Below, piece after piece: positions 18,407 to 27,093 of a DNA stretch of 64,000 nt (positions are counted from its first letter, which is position 1; each line of letters opens with the position of its first letter). The stretch spans positions 1 to 64,000 of the forward strand of contig CACITD010000001.1 in assembly GCA_902589475.1 (NCBI GenBank). The letters are read 5' to 3'. The position numbers were made by a program, and so were the translations under genes. Source of the stretch: an uncultured Alphaproteobacteria bacterium. Lineage in GTDB: Bacteria; Pseudomonadota; Alphaproteobacteria; Thalassobaculales; Thalassobaculaceae. The notes below the pieces were generated by a model that saw nothing but the letters and a program-made list of their open reading frames with translations, did no database searches and was not told where the DNA came from.

Positions 18407-18859
18407 ATGCTAACATCTGAGATGAGAACTTTAATATGTGAGAACACAATAGGATTGGTAGCCACTGTGACACCAGAAGGTAAGCCAGCCGTCTCACCAA
18501 AGGCTACCTCCGTAGTCCTTAGCCCCAGCGAGATAGCGTTTCTAGATATTAGATCGCCAAAGACAAGGCAAAATATAAAAGCAAATCCAAATGTCGAACT
18601 AAATTATGTAGATGTTTTTCGCCGTAAAGCCTGTAGACTTACCGGAGTTGCTACTTACGTGAGTCCCGATTCTAATGAATTCACAATATTACAAAACAAT
18701 TTTAGAGAATTTGATTATTTACTAGACGGTGTTCATGGGATTTTCCATGTAACAGTCTCTAAGGCGCAACTTATTTTATCTCCCGCATACGACCATGGAG
18801 CTAAAGAAGAAATTCTAAAAAAAGAATGGTTATCAAAATATACAGAACTTATAAGCTAG
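18407..18859 (+). CDS. Pyridoxamine 5'-phosphate oxidase-fold (PPOX) family protein
   Basis: The 150-residue protein has the split-barrel flavin-binding pattern: IGLVATVTPEGKPAVSPKATSVVL near residues 13-38, IAFLDIRSPKTRQNIKANP near 43-63 and a C-terminal strand-rich half. Relatives bind FMN, F420 or heme; this one is too short for PdxH and lacks its C-terminal signature. An AAGG ribosome site precedes the ATG, 12 bases after glnS. The function is not known; an FMN-dependent reductase is the usual guess. Confidence 0.8.
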   Translation: MLTSEMRTLICENTIGLVATVTPEGKPAVSPKATSVVLSPSEIAFLDIRSPKTRQNIKANPNVELNYVDVFRRKACRLTGVATYVSPDSNEFTILQNNFREFDYLLDGVHGIFHVTVSKAQLILSPAYDHGAKEEILKKEWLSKYTELIS

Positions 18860-18917
18860 TTTCTATAACCAAGATCTATTTTGCTGAAATTACCTGCCTT
18901 ACTTGACATACAAAACT

Positions 18918-20273
18918 TTAGTCAGATCGAGCTTGCCTCATTGTAACGAATTCTTCTGCAGCGGTTGGGTGTATTCCGACAGTGGCATCAAAGTCTAACT
19001 TCGTTGCTTTTGCCTTAATCGCGATTGCAATACCCTGAATTATTTCTGGTGCATCTACCCCGATCATATGCGCTCCGATAACGCGTTGAGAACTTCTCTC
19101 TACAATAAGTTTCTGAAGTCCGCGCTCCATATTTTCTGTCATCGTATATTTCATTGGACGAAATCCCGATACATACACGTCTATTTCATCGAATTTCTCT
19201 CTCGCTGCCTCTTCCGAAAGGCCTACCGAGGAAATCGGCGGCTGACTGAAAACAGCGCACGGGATGTCTTGGTAATCCATATTTTTTGGGGCATTATTAA
19301 ATACTGTTTCGGCAAAAGCTTGGGCTTCTGCAATTGCCACTGGCGTCAAATTAATTCGATCCGTCACATCTCCTAAAGCATAAATATTGCTAATGTTTGA
19401 TTGGTTCCATTCATTTACCACAATGGCACCGTTTTCGCGCAAATTTATACCTACGCTCTCCAGGCCTAAGCCTTTTGTATTTGGAACTCTTCCAGTGGCA
19501 TAAAGTACCTGGTCTGCTTCAATATATTTACCATTTGAGAGGTACACTTTATATCCTGCCTTGTTTTTCTCAATGCGTTCGGGCAAGCACTGCGTCTGAA
19601 TTCTCACTCCTTTCTTCGTCATTTCTTCCATTAACGCGTTACGCAGATCAATATCAAATCCTCTTAATACTTTATCTGCTCTGAAAACAATATCTACTTC
19701 AGAGCCAAACCCTGCAAAGATACCAGCAAACTCAACTGCTATATAACCTGACCCGACTATTACAATACGTTTGGGTTTCTCGTTCAATTCCAGCGCTTCA
19801 TTTGAACTGATAGAGTGCTCAATACCCGGGATATCCGGCTTATATGGCCATCCTCCTACCGCAATTAAAATTTTTTCTGCTGTAATTTCTTTTCTTCCTA
19901 TTTTAACGGTGTGTTTGTCAGTCAATATTCCCCGTCCACTGATCCTTTCTACGCCGGCATTATCCAGAAGATTTACATATATTTGATGAAGCCGATCGAG
20001 CTCCCTGTTTTTTGCTTCGATCATTCCTGCCCAGTTATGATTGACTCCATTAAATTTCCAGCCATAACCCTCTGCGTCTGAAAGCTCTTCGGCGACGTGG
20101 CTCCCATAAACTAATAATTTCTTTGGGACACATCCTCTAAGAACACAAGTACCGCCTTCTCTCAACTCTTCGATAATGGCCACGCGAGCCCCGTAAGCAC
20201 CTGCAAGACGTGAAGCCCGCACTCCGCCAGAACCAGCACCGATTGTTATGAGATCGTAGTCAAACTTTGCCAT
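18918..20273 (-). CDS. gor: Glutathione-disulfide reductase
   Basis: The 451-residue flavoprotein has the FAD site IGAGSGGVRASR, the redox-active disulfide Cys43/Cys48 in GTCVLRGCVPKK, the NADPH fold IVGSGYIAVEFAGIF near 175, the GDVTDRINLTPVA segment near 300 and the C-terminal catalytic HPTAAEEFV. These fit glutathione reductase of the plant/alphaproteobacterial type rather than lipoamide or mercuric reductase. It keeps the cytoplasmic glutathione pool reduced. An AAAGG ribosome site precedes the ATG. It is monocistronic and convergent with the PPOX gene. Confidence 0.93.
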   Translation of the reverse strand: MAKFDYDLITIGAGSGGVRASRLAGAYGARVAIIEELREGGTCVLRGCVPKKLLVYGSHVAEELSDAEGYGWKFNGVNHNWAGMIEAKNRELDRLHQIYVNLLDNAGVERISGRGILTDKHTVKIGRKEITAEKILIAVGGWPYKPDIPGIEHSISSNEALELNEKPKRIVIVGSGYIAVEFAGIFAGFGSEVDIVFRADKVLRGFDIDLRNALMEEMTKKGVRIQTQCLPERIEKNKAGYKVYLSNGKYIEADQVLYATGRVPNTKGLGLESVGINLRENGAIVVNEWNQSNISNIYALGDVTDRINLTPVAIAEAQAFAETVFNNAPKNMDYQDIPCAVFSQPPISSVGLSEEAAREKFDEIDVYVSGFRPMKYTMTENMERGLQKLIVERSSQRVIGAHMIGVDAPEIIQGIAIAIKAKATKLDFDATVGIHPTAAEEFVTMRQARSD

Positions 20274-20520
20274 CGGTGTAACCTTTCAGAAAAATAATTC
20301 CAATTCGTATTTAGACATCAGTTCAATTCAGAATTTAACCTCATCATTGAAGATGAAAAAGAGGATAGTTCAGAAATCATCAAATTTTTAGTTAGAGTTC
20401 ATCTCTAGCCTGCTAAAGTCAAATAAGTGGAGAAATTAGTAAAGATTAATAGTCAAGTTAACTTTATTGCATAATACTTGGTTGAGTTTGTTAAATTTTT
20501 GTAATGATTGGTTTTTGAAT

Positions 20521-21159
20521 ATGATTAATATTCGAAATTTATCAAAACTAACCTTTATCTCACTTTTTTTTTCAATGTTAGTTGTCTCTTATACGATTGC
20601 TGAAAGTAAGATAATTCATCTGGTCAATACCGGATGGCATGTGGGGATCGTCGTGCCGGTAGATGCAATCCTGAAGCGGAACCTACCTGAAACAAAGCAT
20701 TTTTCTAATTCGAACTTCCTAGAAATTGGATGGGGGGATGCCCGTTTTTATAAATCCAAAAACCCAACTGCACGCATGGCTTTTGAAGCAGCCTTTACAT
20801 CAGAGAGCTCGGTAATACATATCTATGCTTTTCAAAGCCCCGTAAATGAGACCTTTATAAATTCCGAGATCCTAAAGCTCGAGGTAAATGCAGAGGGTTA
20901 CAGTGAACTCCTTCGTTTTATTCATAAAAGTATTGTGAGAACCGCAAATGGAGAAGCAAAAAACGTTGGCATAGGATTACATGGTGAAAAAGTAAGTCGC
21001 TTTTATTTAAGTAATGGCGAATTCCATTTGTTTAATACCTGCAACACTTGGATAGCCGAAGCATTACAATCCGCGAAATTAGATATAAGTTCTCAGGGAA
21101 TCATTACAGCGGATAACCTCATGGAAAAAGTCCGAGAATTACCTAACAATACCGATTAA
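20521..21159 (+). CDS. DUF2459 (TIGR02117-like) family protein with signal peptide
   Basis: From the ATG at 20521 the product is 212 residues. An in-frame TTG at 20467 would add 18 residues ahead of the signal peptide and is unlikely. The N-terminus (LTFISLFFSMLVVSYTIA) is a clear signal sequence. The mature part shows NTGWHVGIVVP, EIGWGDARFY and the late signature HLFNTCNTWIAEALQ. The conserved His, Asp and Cys positions suggest a papain-like/NlpC-like active site, as proposed for DUF2459, but no activity is established. It is probably periplasmic or membrane-tethered. It is divergent from gor, with an AAGTTAACTT palindrome at 20455-20464 in the gap. Confidence 0.8.
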   Translation: MINIRNLSKLTFISLFFSMLVVSYTIAESKIIHLVNTGWHVGIVVPVDAILKRNLPETKHFSNSNFLEIGWGDARFYKSKNPTARMAFEAAFTSESSVIHIYAFQSPVNETFINSEILKLEVNAEGYSELLRFIHKSIVRTANGEAKNVGIGLHGEKVSRFYLSNGEFHLFNTCNTWIAEALQSAKLDISSQGIITADNLMEKVRELPNNTD

Positions 21160-21250
21160 AAACATGCTTTTCTAGTTTCCTAAGGGTATCTATGCGTTTA
21201 CAGTTCTTCTACTGACCATATACTTCAAGCCCTGCCGAAAAAGGATTTTC

Positions 21251-21943
21251 ATTATTAGTAAAACAGAAAATGATATAGATAATCTGAAAGCCAAAGCAGA
21301 GGCCGAGAAGCGAATATTAGAAGATACGATAAGGGCGCTTCGTGAAAAACTAGAGAATTCAGCTGCAGATACTCTTGCTCAGATTGAAAACTTGCGCGCA
21401 GCCCAGGATGGAAACCGTAGGGAGGCTGAAGGTAATATCCAGGCCCTCCGCAACAAATTAGAACAGCAGCGGAATCAATATGAAGAAAAATTAGATAATG
21501 AGAGAGCATCACACGAAGCTGCACGGAGAGAGGCAGAACAAAACATTCAAGCACTCAGAGACACCATGGAACAAATGCGTAATAACTATGAAGAAAAGTT
21601 AGATGGCGAACGTGCCGCGCATGGAGGAGTGCAGCGAAATTCCGAAGCCGGAACGCAGGCATTGAGAGACACTATGGAAAAAATGAGAAATGAATACGAA
21701 GAAAAACTAGATAAAGAACGGGCACTCTCCGAAAACGGTCGACGCGAAGCAGAGCAACGGACGCAGGCACTCAGAGACACTATGGAAAAAATGAGAAATG
21801 AATACGAAGAAAAACTAGATAAAGAACGGGCTAGTCATGACGCTACGCGACGGGATTCTGAAGCAAATGTTCAAGCACTCCGGGAGACCATGGATGCAAT
21901 CAGATCCGACTATGTAAAACAATTTCCAACCGACAATAATTAA
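21251..21943 (+). CDS. Repetitive alpha-helical (coiled-coil) protein with 36-residue repeats
   Basis: The open frame runs from 21176 to the stop at 21943 and contains no ATG or GTG. The first standard start is a TTG at 21392. The repeats, however, extend in register to at least 21260, so the protein must begin further upstream. An ATT at 21251 is preceded by AAGGA with a five-base spacer and is the best-placed start (230 residues). Each 36-residue unit follows the pattern EAE-N-QALRDTME-MRN-YEEKLD-ERA-H---RR, very rich in Glu, Lys and Arg with almost no aromatic residues except one Tyr per unit. A period of 36 is ten alpha-helical turns, so the product should be a long charged helix or coiled coil. 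It lies 45 bases before the cyclase and is probably cotranscribed. The function is unknown. Confidence 0.65.
   Translation: MISKTENDIDNLKAKAEAEKRILEDTIRALREKLENSAADTLAQIENLRAAQDGNRREAEGNIQALRNKLEQQRNQYEEKLDNERASHEAARREAEQNIQALRDTMEQMRNNYEEKLDGERAAHGGVQRNSEAGTQALRDTMEKMRNEYEEKLDKERALSENGRREAEQRTQALRDTMEKMRNEYEEKLDKERASHDATRRDSEANVQALRETMDAIRSDYVKQFPTDNN
21314..21940 (+). repeat. Tandem 108-base repeat array inside the coiled-coil gene
   Basis: Units begin at 21314, 21422, 21530, 21638, 21746 and 21854 (the last partial), each 108 bases. The units at 21638 and 21746 share a nearly identical stretch of about 60 bases (from GAGACACTATGG to AAAGAACGGGC), which points to recent duplication. The outer units are diverged at DNA level but keep the protein pattern. 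Copy number may vary between strains. Confidence 0.9.
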
Positions 21944-21988
21944 ATTCGGCAAAAGAAGTTATAAAAGTTTTTAAGAGGGAGTGGATAT

Positions 21989-24271
21989 ATGAAAGCGTCG
22001 GGTAAAAATATCTCAAGCAGCAAGAAGCTAGAAAAAGATAATGTATCAGAACAAACCCGAGACATAGCAAGTGACCTTTCGCGCCTAGGTTCATTCGATG
22101 AAATTCTAGAGTATCTAATCACCTATGTTACCCAGACACTTGAAGCCGAACGGGGTAGCCTATTCCTTCACGACCCAGCCGCACACCAATTATATACCCG
22201 CGTTGCACTTGGCAATTTATCCAGAGAAATTAGAATAGACGAACAATCTGGTGTTGCTGGCTGGGTTTTTATGAATGCCGAGGCTACAATAGTCAACAAT
22301 CCTTACAAAGATGAAAGATTTAATAAAGAAGTTGACGAACGCACCGGTTATCAGACTAAAAGTCTGATATGCGTGCCAATTTTTTCAACAGGCGATATTC
22401 CAATAGGCGTGCTGCAGGTTCTTAATAAGCAGACAGGGCGATTCACAAAGGCGGATCTTGCAAAAATTGAACTTGTCGCCTCTCAATGTGCTTCTACACT
22501 AAATACTTACGCACTTACCGAAAGGATGGAGGCGCAAAAACGACGTGAAGCTGAGTTTATGGAGTTGGTTTCAAAACTCACCACAGAGCTCGACTTATCG
22601 AGACTTTTAAACCATGTTGTCGATGCAGCCACCGACATGCTGGGTTGTGAGAGAGCAACTGTTTTTCTGAACGATGAAAAAACAGATGAGTTATTTTCTA
22701 TGGTAGGCGCAGGCCTAGGTGCTTTTGAAATACGCCTCCCAAATAACGCTGGTATTTCTGGCGCTGTATTTCAGTCAGGGGAAAACGTAAATATTCCCCA
22801 TGCCTACGCTGACCTGCGCTTTAATCCATCCTTTGACAAGCAAACCGGCTTCTTTACACGATCCGTCCTTTGCGTGCCGATTTTGAACAAGGAAGGGAAA
22901 AGAATTGGAGTAACTCAAGCCCTTAATAAAATTGGTGGACCTTTCACCGAGGAAGATGAACATAGGATACAAGCATTCACTGCGCAGATCTCAGTTGGCC
23001 TTGAAAACGCCAAAATGTTTAACGACATGCAAGCAGTAAAAAATTATAACGAAGCGATGCTTCACAGTATGTCTAATGGCGTCATAACTGTGGATGAAGA
23101 TGGCAATCTCAAAAGTGTCAATACTTCGGCCGAAAAAATCGTAAAGATATCAAGCGAGGAAAACCTAGGAAAACCTCTGTCTGATGTCCTAAATGAGCAA
23201 AATAGTTGGCTTGTAGATCAAGTTAACAAGGTACGCGAAACAGGCGAAACCGAAAACCTAGAGGATGCAGATTTAATAACCGGCGATGGAAGTCAGGTAT
23301 CTGCTAATATAGCGTTACAGCCAATGATATCTGGAGAAGGGGAAAATATTGGCGCGCTAATTCTGGTTGAAGATATATCTAGCGAGAAGCGTGTTCGTTC
23401 GACAATGTCGCGCTATATGGATCCACAACTTGCCAATCAACTTCTTGAAGAGGGCGACGGGCAAGCAATGCTGGGAGGGAAAGCAGCTGAAGCGACAGTT
23501 CTCTTTACAGATATTAGGAGCTTTACAACAATAGCAGAAGCGCTTGGGCCTCAAGATACAGTATCCATGTTAAATGAATATTTTGAGATAATGGTAGCTT
23601 GTATTACTGACGCTGGCGGTATGCTAGATAAATTTATTGGAGACGCAATGATGGCTGGTTTTGGCGTTCCTCTCCCAAGTGAAGATGCTGCCGACGCCGC
23701 TGTAAAATCATCCATAGCTATGATTTCTGAACTGCGTAAATGGAACGCTGACCGCTTAAAAACAGATAAAATGCCGGTTGGTATGGGTGTAGGCGTGAAT
23801 ACCGATAATGTTGTGACCGGCAATATTGGTTCCTCTAAGCGCATGGACTTTACGATGATTGGTGACGGCGTAAACCTAGCGGCTCGACTAGAAGGTAGCT
23901 GTAAAACATATGGCGCACAAATAATAATATCAGAGTTCACGCAAACAAAATTAAAAGGTATTTATGCACTTAGAGAGCTTGATCGCATCGTTGTGAAAGG
24001 CAAAACAGAGCCAGTTTCTATTTTTGAGGTGCTCGACTTTCATGACGACGAGACTTTCCCCGCAAGAATGGACGTAGTCGGGCATTTTACAGAGGGATTA
24101 GCACACTATAGGAATACAAAGTTTGATGACGCCATTAGATCCTTTAAAGCTGCTTTGGATGCTAATTCTGAAGATGTTCCAAGCAAGCTTTATATAGAGA
24201 GATGCGAATTATTTAAAAAGTCTCCCCCTCCTAAAGATTGGAGTGGAGAGTGGGTGATGACAGAGAAGTGA
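21989..24271 (+). CDS. GAF-GAF-PAS class III adenylate cyclase
   Basis: The 760-residue protein has GAF domains at about 40-175 and 200-342, a PAS-like domain at about 350-465 and a class III cyclase domain at about 497-680. Metal-binding Asp508 (LFTDIRSF) and Asp552 (GDAMM) are present. Lys548 (DKFIGD) and Asp620 (RMDFTMIGD) mark ATP rather than GTP use, and Asn629/Arg633 (GVNLAAR) complete the site, so it should make cAMP. The C-terminal 60 residues look TPR-like. There are no membrane segments. GAF domains may sense a cyclic nucleotide or small ligand. The start has a GAGGGAG ribosome site. The repeat protein precedes it by 45 bases; the PII/DUF1538 genes converge on it. Confidence 0.93.
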   Translation: MKASGKNISSSKKLEKDNVSEQTRDIASDLSRLGSFDEILEYLITYVTQTLEAERGSLFLHDPAAHQLYTRVALGNLSREIRIDEQSGVAGWVFMNAEATIVNNPYKDERFNKEVDERTGYQTKSLICVPIFSTGDIPIGVLQVLNKQTGRFTKADLAKIELVASQCASTLNTYALTERMEAQKRREAEFMELVSKLTTELDLSRLLNHVVDAATDMLGCERATVFLNDEKTDELFSMVGAGLGAFEIRLPNNAGISGAVFQSGENVNIPHAYADLRFNPSFDKQTGFFTRSVLCVPILNKEGKRIGVTQALNKIGGPFTEEDEHRIQAFTAQISVGLENAKMFNDMQAVKNYNEAMLHSMSNGVITVDEDGNLKSVNTSAEKIVKISSEENLGKPLSDVLNEQNSWLVDQVNKVRETGETENLEDADLITGDGSQVSANIALQPMISGEGENIGALILVEDISSEKRVRSTMSRYMDPQLANQLLEEGDGQAMLGGKAAEATVLFTDIRSFTTIAEALGPQDTVSMLNEYFEIMVACITDAGGMLDKFIGDAMMAGFGVPLPSEDAADAAVKSSIAMISELRKWNADRLKTDKMPVGMGVGVNTDNVVTGNIGSSKRMDFTMIGDGVNLAARLEGSCKTYGAQIIISEFTQTKLKGIYALRELDRIVVKGKTEPVSIFEVLDFHDDETFPARMDVVGHFTEGLAHYRNTKFDDAIRSFKAALDANSEDVPSKLYIERCELFKKSPPPKDWSGEWVMTEK

Positions 24272-24307
24272 ACCTGTTTATCAAAACCGTGCCATTCAGA
24301 TCACTGA

Positions 24308-24607
24308 CTACTTTGGATCAAGCGTTGATTTGATAATCTCAGGTGTCATAAACACCAACCCGCTTTGGTGCCCGTCAAGTTCACACAACTCATAGAGAGC
24401 ATCGAAGACTTTATCTTTTTGAGAAGCATCTGCAATAATGCTAACGATGGCAGCTTCACCAAAAGTACCAAATTGCTTCTCTTCAAAAAGATCGCTAGAT
24501 CTTCCTGTTTCTACGCTTACACTTTTTACACCTTCAAAGTCATTTAGCGTCTCTAGAGCCTTTTGACCAAAGTCTTTGCTAAGCAGTGCACCAATTTCAA
24601 CGGTCAT
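24308..24607 (-). CDS. PII-like protein (second copy), DUF1538-associated
   Basis: From the ATG at 24607, backed by a GAGGAGAG ribosome site, the product is 99 residues; longer in-frame starts would overlap the preceding gene. The beta-alpha-beta pattern TVEIGALLS, KALETLNDFEGVKSVSVETGRS, AAIVSIIADASQKDKVFDALYELC and SGLVFMTPEII is that of GlnB-fold proteins. It lacks the normal T-loop Tyr and the GlnB signatures. It starts 10 bases after the first PII-like gene. Partners of DUF1538 transporters often look like this; a role as a regulatory subunit of the transporter is inferred. Confidence 0.75.
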   Translation of the reverse strand: MTVEIGALLSKDFGQKALETLNDFEGVKSVSVETGRSSDLFEEKQFGTFGEAAIVSIIADASQKDKVFDALYELCELDGHQSGLVFMTPEIIKSTLDPK

Positions 24608-24617
24608 CTTGCTCTCC

Positions 24618-24974
24618 TCAAGCAATCTCTTTGAGAACTGACTCAGGTATATAGGTAGCAACCCGGTCCAGTTTAGTCATAAACATTATTCCTTTTCCTG
24701 GCGTATCAAGGCCGCCCGCGAGATACATAGCTTCAAATACCCTATCCGCTTGTTCTTCTGAGACGATTATTCGGATAACTTCTTTTTGTTCATCAATGGT
24801 TACGCCGAGTAGTCCCATTCTTTCTCGAATGCCCGTCCCTCGCCCATAACTAATGGTTGCACCCTGAGCACCACAATTTTTTGCAGCGTCGAGAACGCCT
24901 TCAGCTAACCCAGTCTGGAGAACGCATGTTATTAAGTTTGCTTCAGATAGATAGGTTATATTTCTTCCAGCCAT
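24618..24974 (-). CDS. PII-like nitrogen-regulatory family protein (first copy)
   Basis: The 118-residue protein has the ferredoxin-like PII fold: LITCVLQTGLAEGVLDAAKNCGAQGATISYGRGTG, then KEVIRIIVSEEQADRVFEAMYLAGGLDTPGKGIMFM. The short region between the second strand and second helix (GTGIRERMG) stands where the T-loop lies in GlnB, without a uridylylatable Tyr. It lies 31 bases after the DUF1538 gene. PII proteins bind ATP, ADP, AMP or cAMP and control partners, often transporters. Here the partner is probably DUF1538. Confidence 0.82.
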   Translation of the reverse strand: MAGRNITYLSEANLITCVLQTGLAEGVLDAAKNCGAQGATISYGRGTGIRERMGLLGVTIDEQKEVIRIIVSEEQADRVFEAMYLAGGLDTPGKGIMFMTKLDRVATYIPESVLKEIA

Positions 24975-25005
24975 GTGTAATATCCTTATCTTATGGTTAA
25001 ACTTT

Positions 25006-26727
25006 TTAACTTTCTTGAGTCACCTTTGTTTTCTGGGTCATTTGTATTACTAGCCCCATCGTCAAAACTGCGACAATCGGGCAAATACTCGCCAGCGATA
25101 GTATTCCAAATCCTTCTATTGCGGAAACAGCATTACCTAACCCTAATCCCATGGCGAGAACCAGGGGAACAGTTACAGGCCCCGTAGTGACACCAGCGCT
25201 ATCCCAGGCGACATTCACAAACTCTTCTGTGGATAAAAAGGTCATAATAATGCCTATTGCATACAGCGGTAATAGCAACATCATAAGGTCGAGGTGAAAA
25301 ATCAATTTAGCAACGCCAAGTGCAATTCCAACAGCCACACCCGTAGCCACACTATACATGAGCATAGACTTTTTAAATGCACCGTTAGTCAATTCCTGTA
25401 CTGTTAGGCCAAGAGCATTTAGGGCGGGCTCGGCTAGCGTAGAACCAAAACCTAATAAAAATGCAAAGCCAACGCATATGACGAAGCCAACAATCTCGGG
25501 ATAGTGCGGTGAGTTCTCAACAATTGGAAGTTGCATAAACGCAGCGGGCAAAGCGCTTCCTGTTTGAGACCCAATTGCCCCAAGCCCGTAAGTTAAGCCT
25601 ACATTGAAAATACACATTCCCAAAATAGATAGAGTGAGACCGTAGATGGTAACCATCCTATTTGGAAGTGTCGAACGTAGCACTATAAACAGAACAAACA
25701 TAAGAAAGATGACTAGAGGCAGAATAGCTCGTACACCCAAAACTATCTCAACTAATGGCGTCTGATCCCAGATGCTTAGCTCTGTCTGCGTCGACCCGCC
25801 GGCACTTGCTGCGGCAGCAATAATTTGTTCCGGAGTGACTGTAAACGAAACAAAAACTGATAGTATTAGGACAGCTAATATGGGAAACAAGGAAGCTAAG
25901 GTAACGACGCCAAAGCCTGAAAGCGATGAATTTCCTTTTCCTGCTGCATTTGCTATTCCGATACCAAGCGATAACACCAACGGCACCGTTACGGGACCGG
26001 TTGTTACGGCGCCACAATCCCACGCTAAGCCTAGTATACTTTGAAGGTTGGGATCACTCCAAGCATATAAAGAGAGTAGGGCAACTGGCGTTAGTGCTAA
26101 ATAAATCATTGGTTTTAGCGACCATCCTTTAACAAACCTTACCGTACCTAAAATTGCTGCAAGCCCCACACCAGCACCAACCATAAGAACAAGTGGCATC
26201 GTCCAATTATTTAGCAATTCATATAAGTAGGGCGCCTTCTTAACGTCCACCGAAGCTCCAAAAGCCTGGAGCGCACCAATTGCTGGTTCTGCAAAGGTAA
26301 CACCGACGCCGAGTATGCCTATAATGATATAGACTACAGTCATTGAGGCCTTTTTCGGCAGATTATCCCCTATAATCTTACCAAATGGCATGAGCCCTGT
26401 ACTGAGCCCTTCCATAAATACAGCCAAACCAATAATAACCGCAGCCAAACCTACAGCAAGGGATGCTGCTGCATCAATTGGCTGTCTTAACACTAATACT
26501 TGGAAAAGGATAAGATACAAGGCTAGAGGTACGACAGCTTTTATTTGATCCATAATTCTTACGTAGCTGTATGGGCCAAGAAGATCCACCGCGCTTTTAA
26601 AGGTAACATTTATTTTTTTTGGTTTTAGGGCGTTAGGGTCTCCATCAACTGGCTTAGGTGTCAGCATATTATAACTCACGGTTTTATAGCTGACATTTGT
26701 TTGTGCCAAGTACTGCGAATAACGCAT
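25006..26727 (-). CDS. DUF1538 family membrane transporter (duplicated)
   Basis: The start at 26727 (573 residues) has a GGAGAG ribosome site; an ATG four codons earlier is also in frame. The protein is hydrophobic with more than twelve membrane segments and two homologous halves. Each half contains an EPA-ALQAFG or EPALNALG motif and the highly conserved WD-(S/C)-(A/G)VTTGPVTVPLVL. DUF1538 proteins are thought to be cation or anion transporters but no substrate is proven. The association with PII-like proteins downstream is conserved in many bacteria. It is the second gene of a probable four-gene minus-strand unit that ends at 24308. Confidence 0.85.
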   Translation of the reverse strand: MRYSQYLAQTNVSYKTVSYNMLTPKPVDGDPNALKPKKINVTFKSAVDLLGPYSYVRIMDQIKAVVPLALYLILFQVLVLRQPIDAAASLAVGLAAVIIGLAVFMEGLSTGLMPFGKIIGDNLPKKASMTVVYIIIGILGVGVTFAEPAIGALQAFGASVDVKKAPYLYELLNNWTMPLVLMVGAGVGLAAILGTVRFVKGWSLKPMIYLALTPVALLSLYAWSDPNLQSILGLAWDCGAVTTGPVTVPLVLSLGIGIANAAGKGNSSLSGFGVVTLASLFPILAVLILSVFVSFTVTPEQIIAAAASAGGSTQTELSIWDQTPLVEIVLGVRAILPLVIFLMFVLFIVLRSTLPNRMVTIYGLTLSILGMCIFNVGLTYGLGAIGSQTGSALPAAFMQLPIVENSPHYPEIVGFVICVGFAFLLGFGSTLAEPALNALGLTVQELTNGAFKKSMLMYSVATGVAVGIALGVAKLIFHLDLMMLLLPLYAIGIIMTFLSTEEFVNVAWDSAGVTTGPVTVPLVLAMGLGLGNAVSAIEGFGILSLASICPIVAVLTMGLVIQMTQKTKVTQES

Positions 26728-26856
26728 GCTTCTCTCCATCCCAAAGCAAAAGTTGTCTGATAATAGTTAAATTTCTAACTTATTACAATAAATTCTAGGT
26801 TTTAGAGACTATTACTAATCTTGCCCCTTAAACGCACAAGCAAGATAACATTTGTT

Positions 26857-27093
26857 TTAGGAGCTAAAATATTGCGATAAACGTTTAACGGCTTGGCAAA
26901 CAACCAAAAAAATTACGGGGGACAGTATCAAAAGAAGTAGGCCACTCAATCCTGGAACATTCGATAAAAATTCGATCCACCTAAGCCACACCTTTATAAC
27001 TTCGCTACGAAAAATGATCACAATAAGGGAAGTAGCAAGCGACACAACTAAAAATGCAATAAAGAATTGTATTTTCTTGGAAGACTTTCTCAT
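26857..27093 (-). CDS. Small membrane protein, unknown
   Basis: The 78-residue frame encodes a basic N-terminus (MRKSSKKIQ) and two hydrophobic segments (about residues 10-28 and 45-67) ending in a basic tail. It lies 129 bases upstream of the DUF1538 gene in the same direction and may be a small partner of the transporter. No clear ribosome site is seen, so the call is moderate. A + strand frame over the same bases is far less protein-like. Confidence 0.5.
   Translation of the reverse strand: MRKSSKKIQFFIAFLVVSLATSLIVIIFRSEVIKVWLRWIEFLSNVPGLSGLLLLILSPVIFLVVCQAVKRLSQYFSS

Noticed and set aside
21314-21940. Regularly spaced repeats as a possible CRISPR array
   Set aside because: Units are 108 bases with no distinct spacers, stay in one reading frame and encode a helical pattern, so this is a protein-coding tandem repeat.
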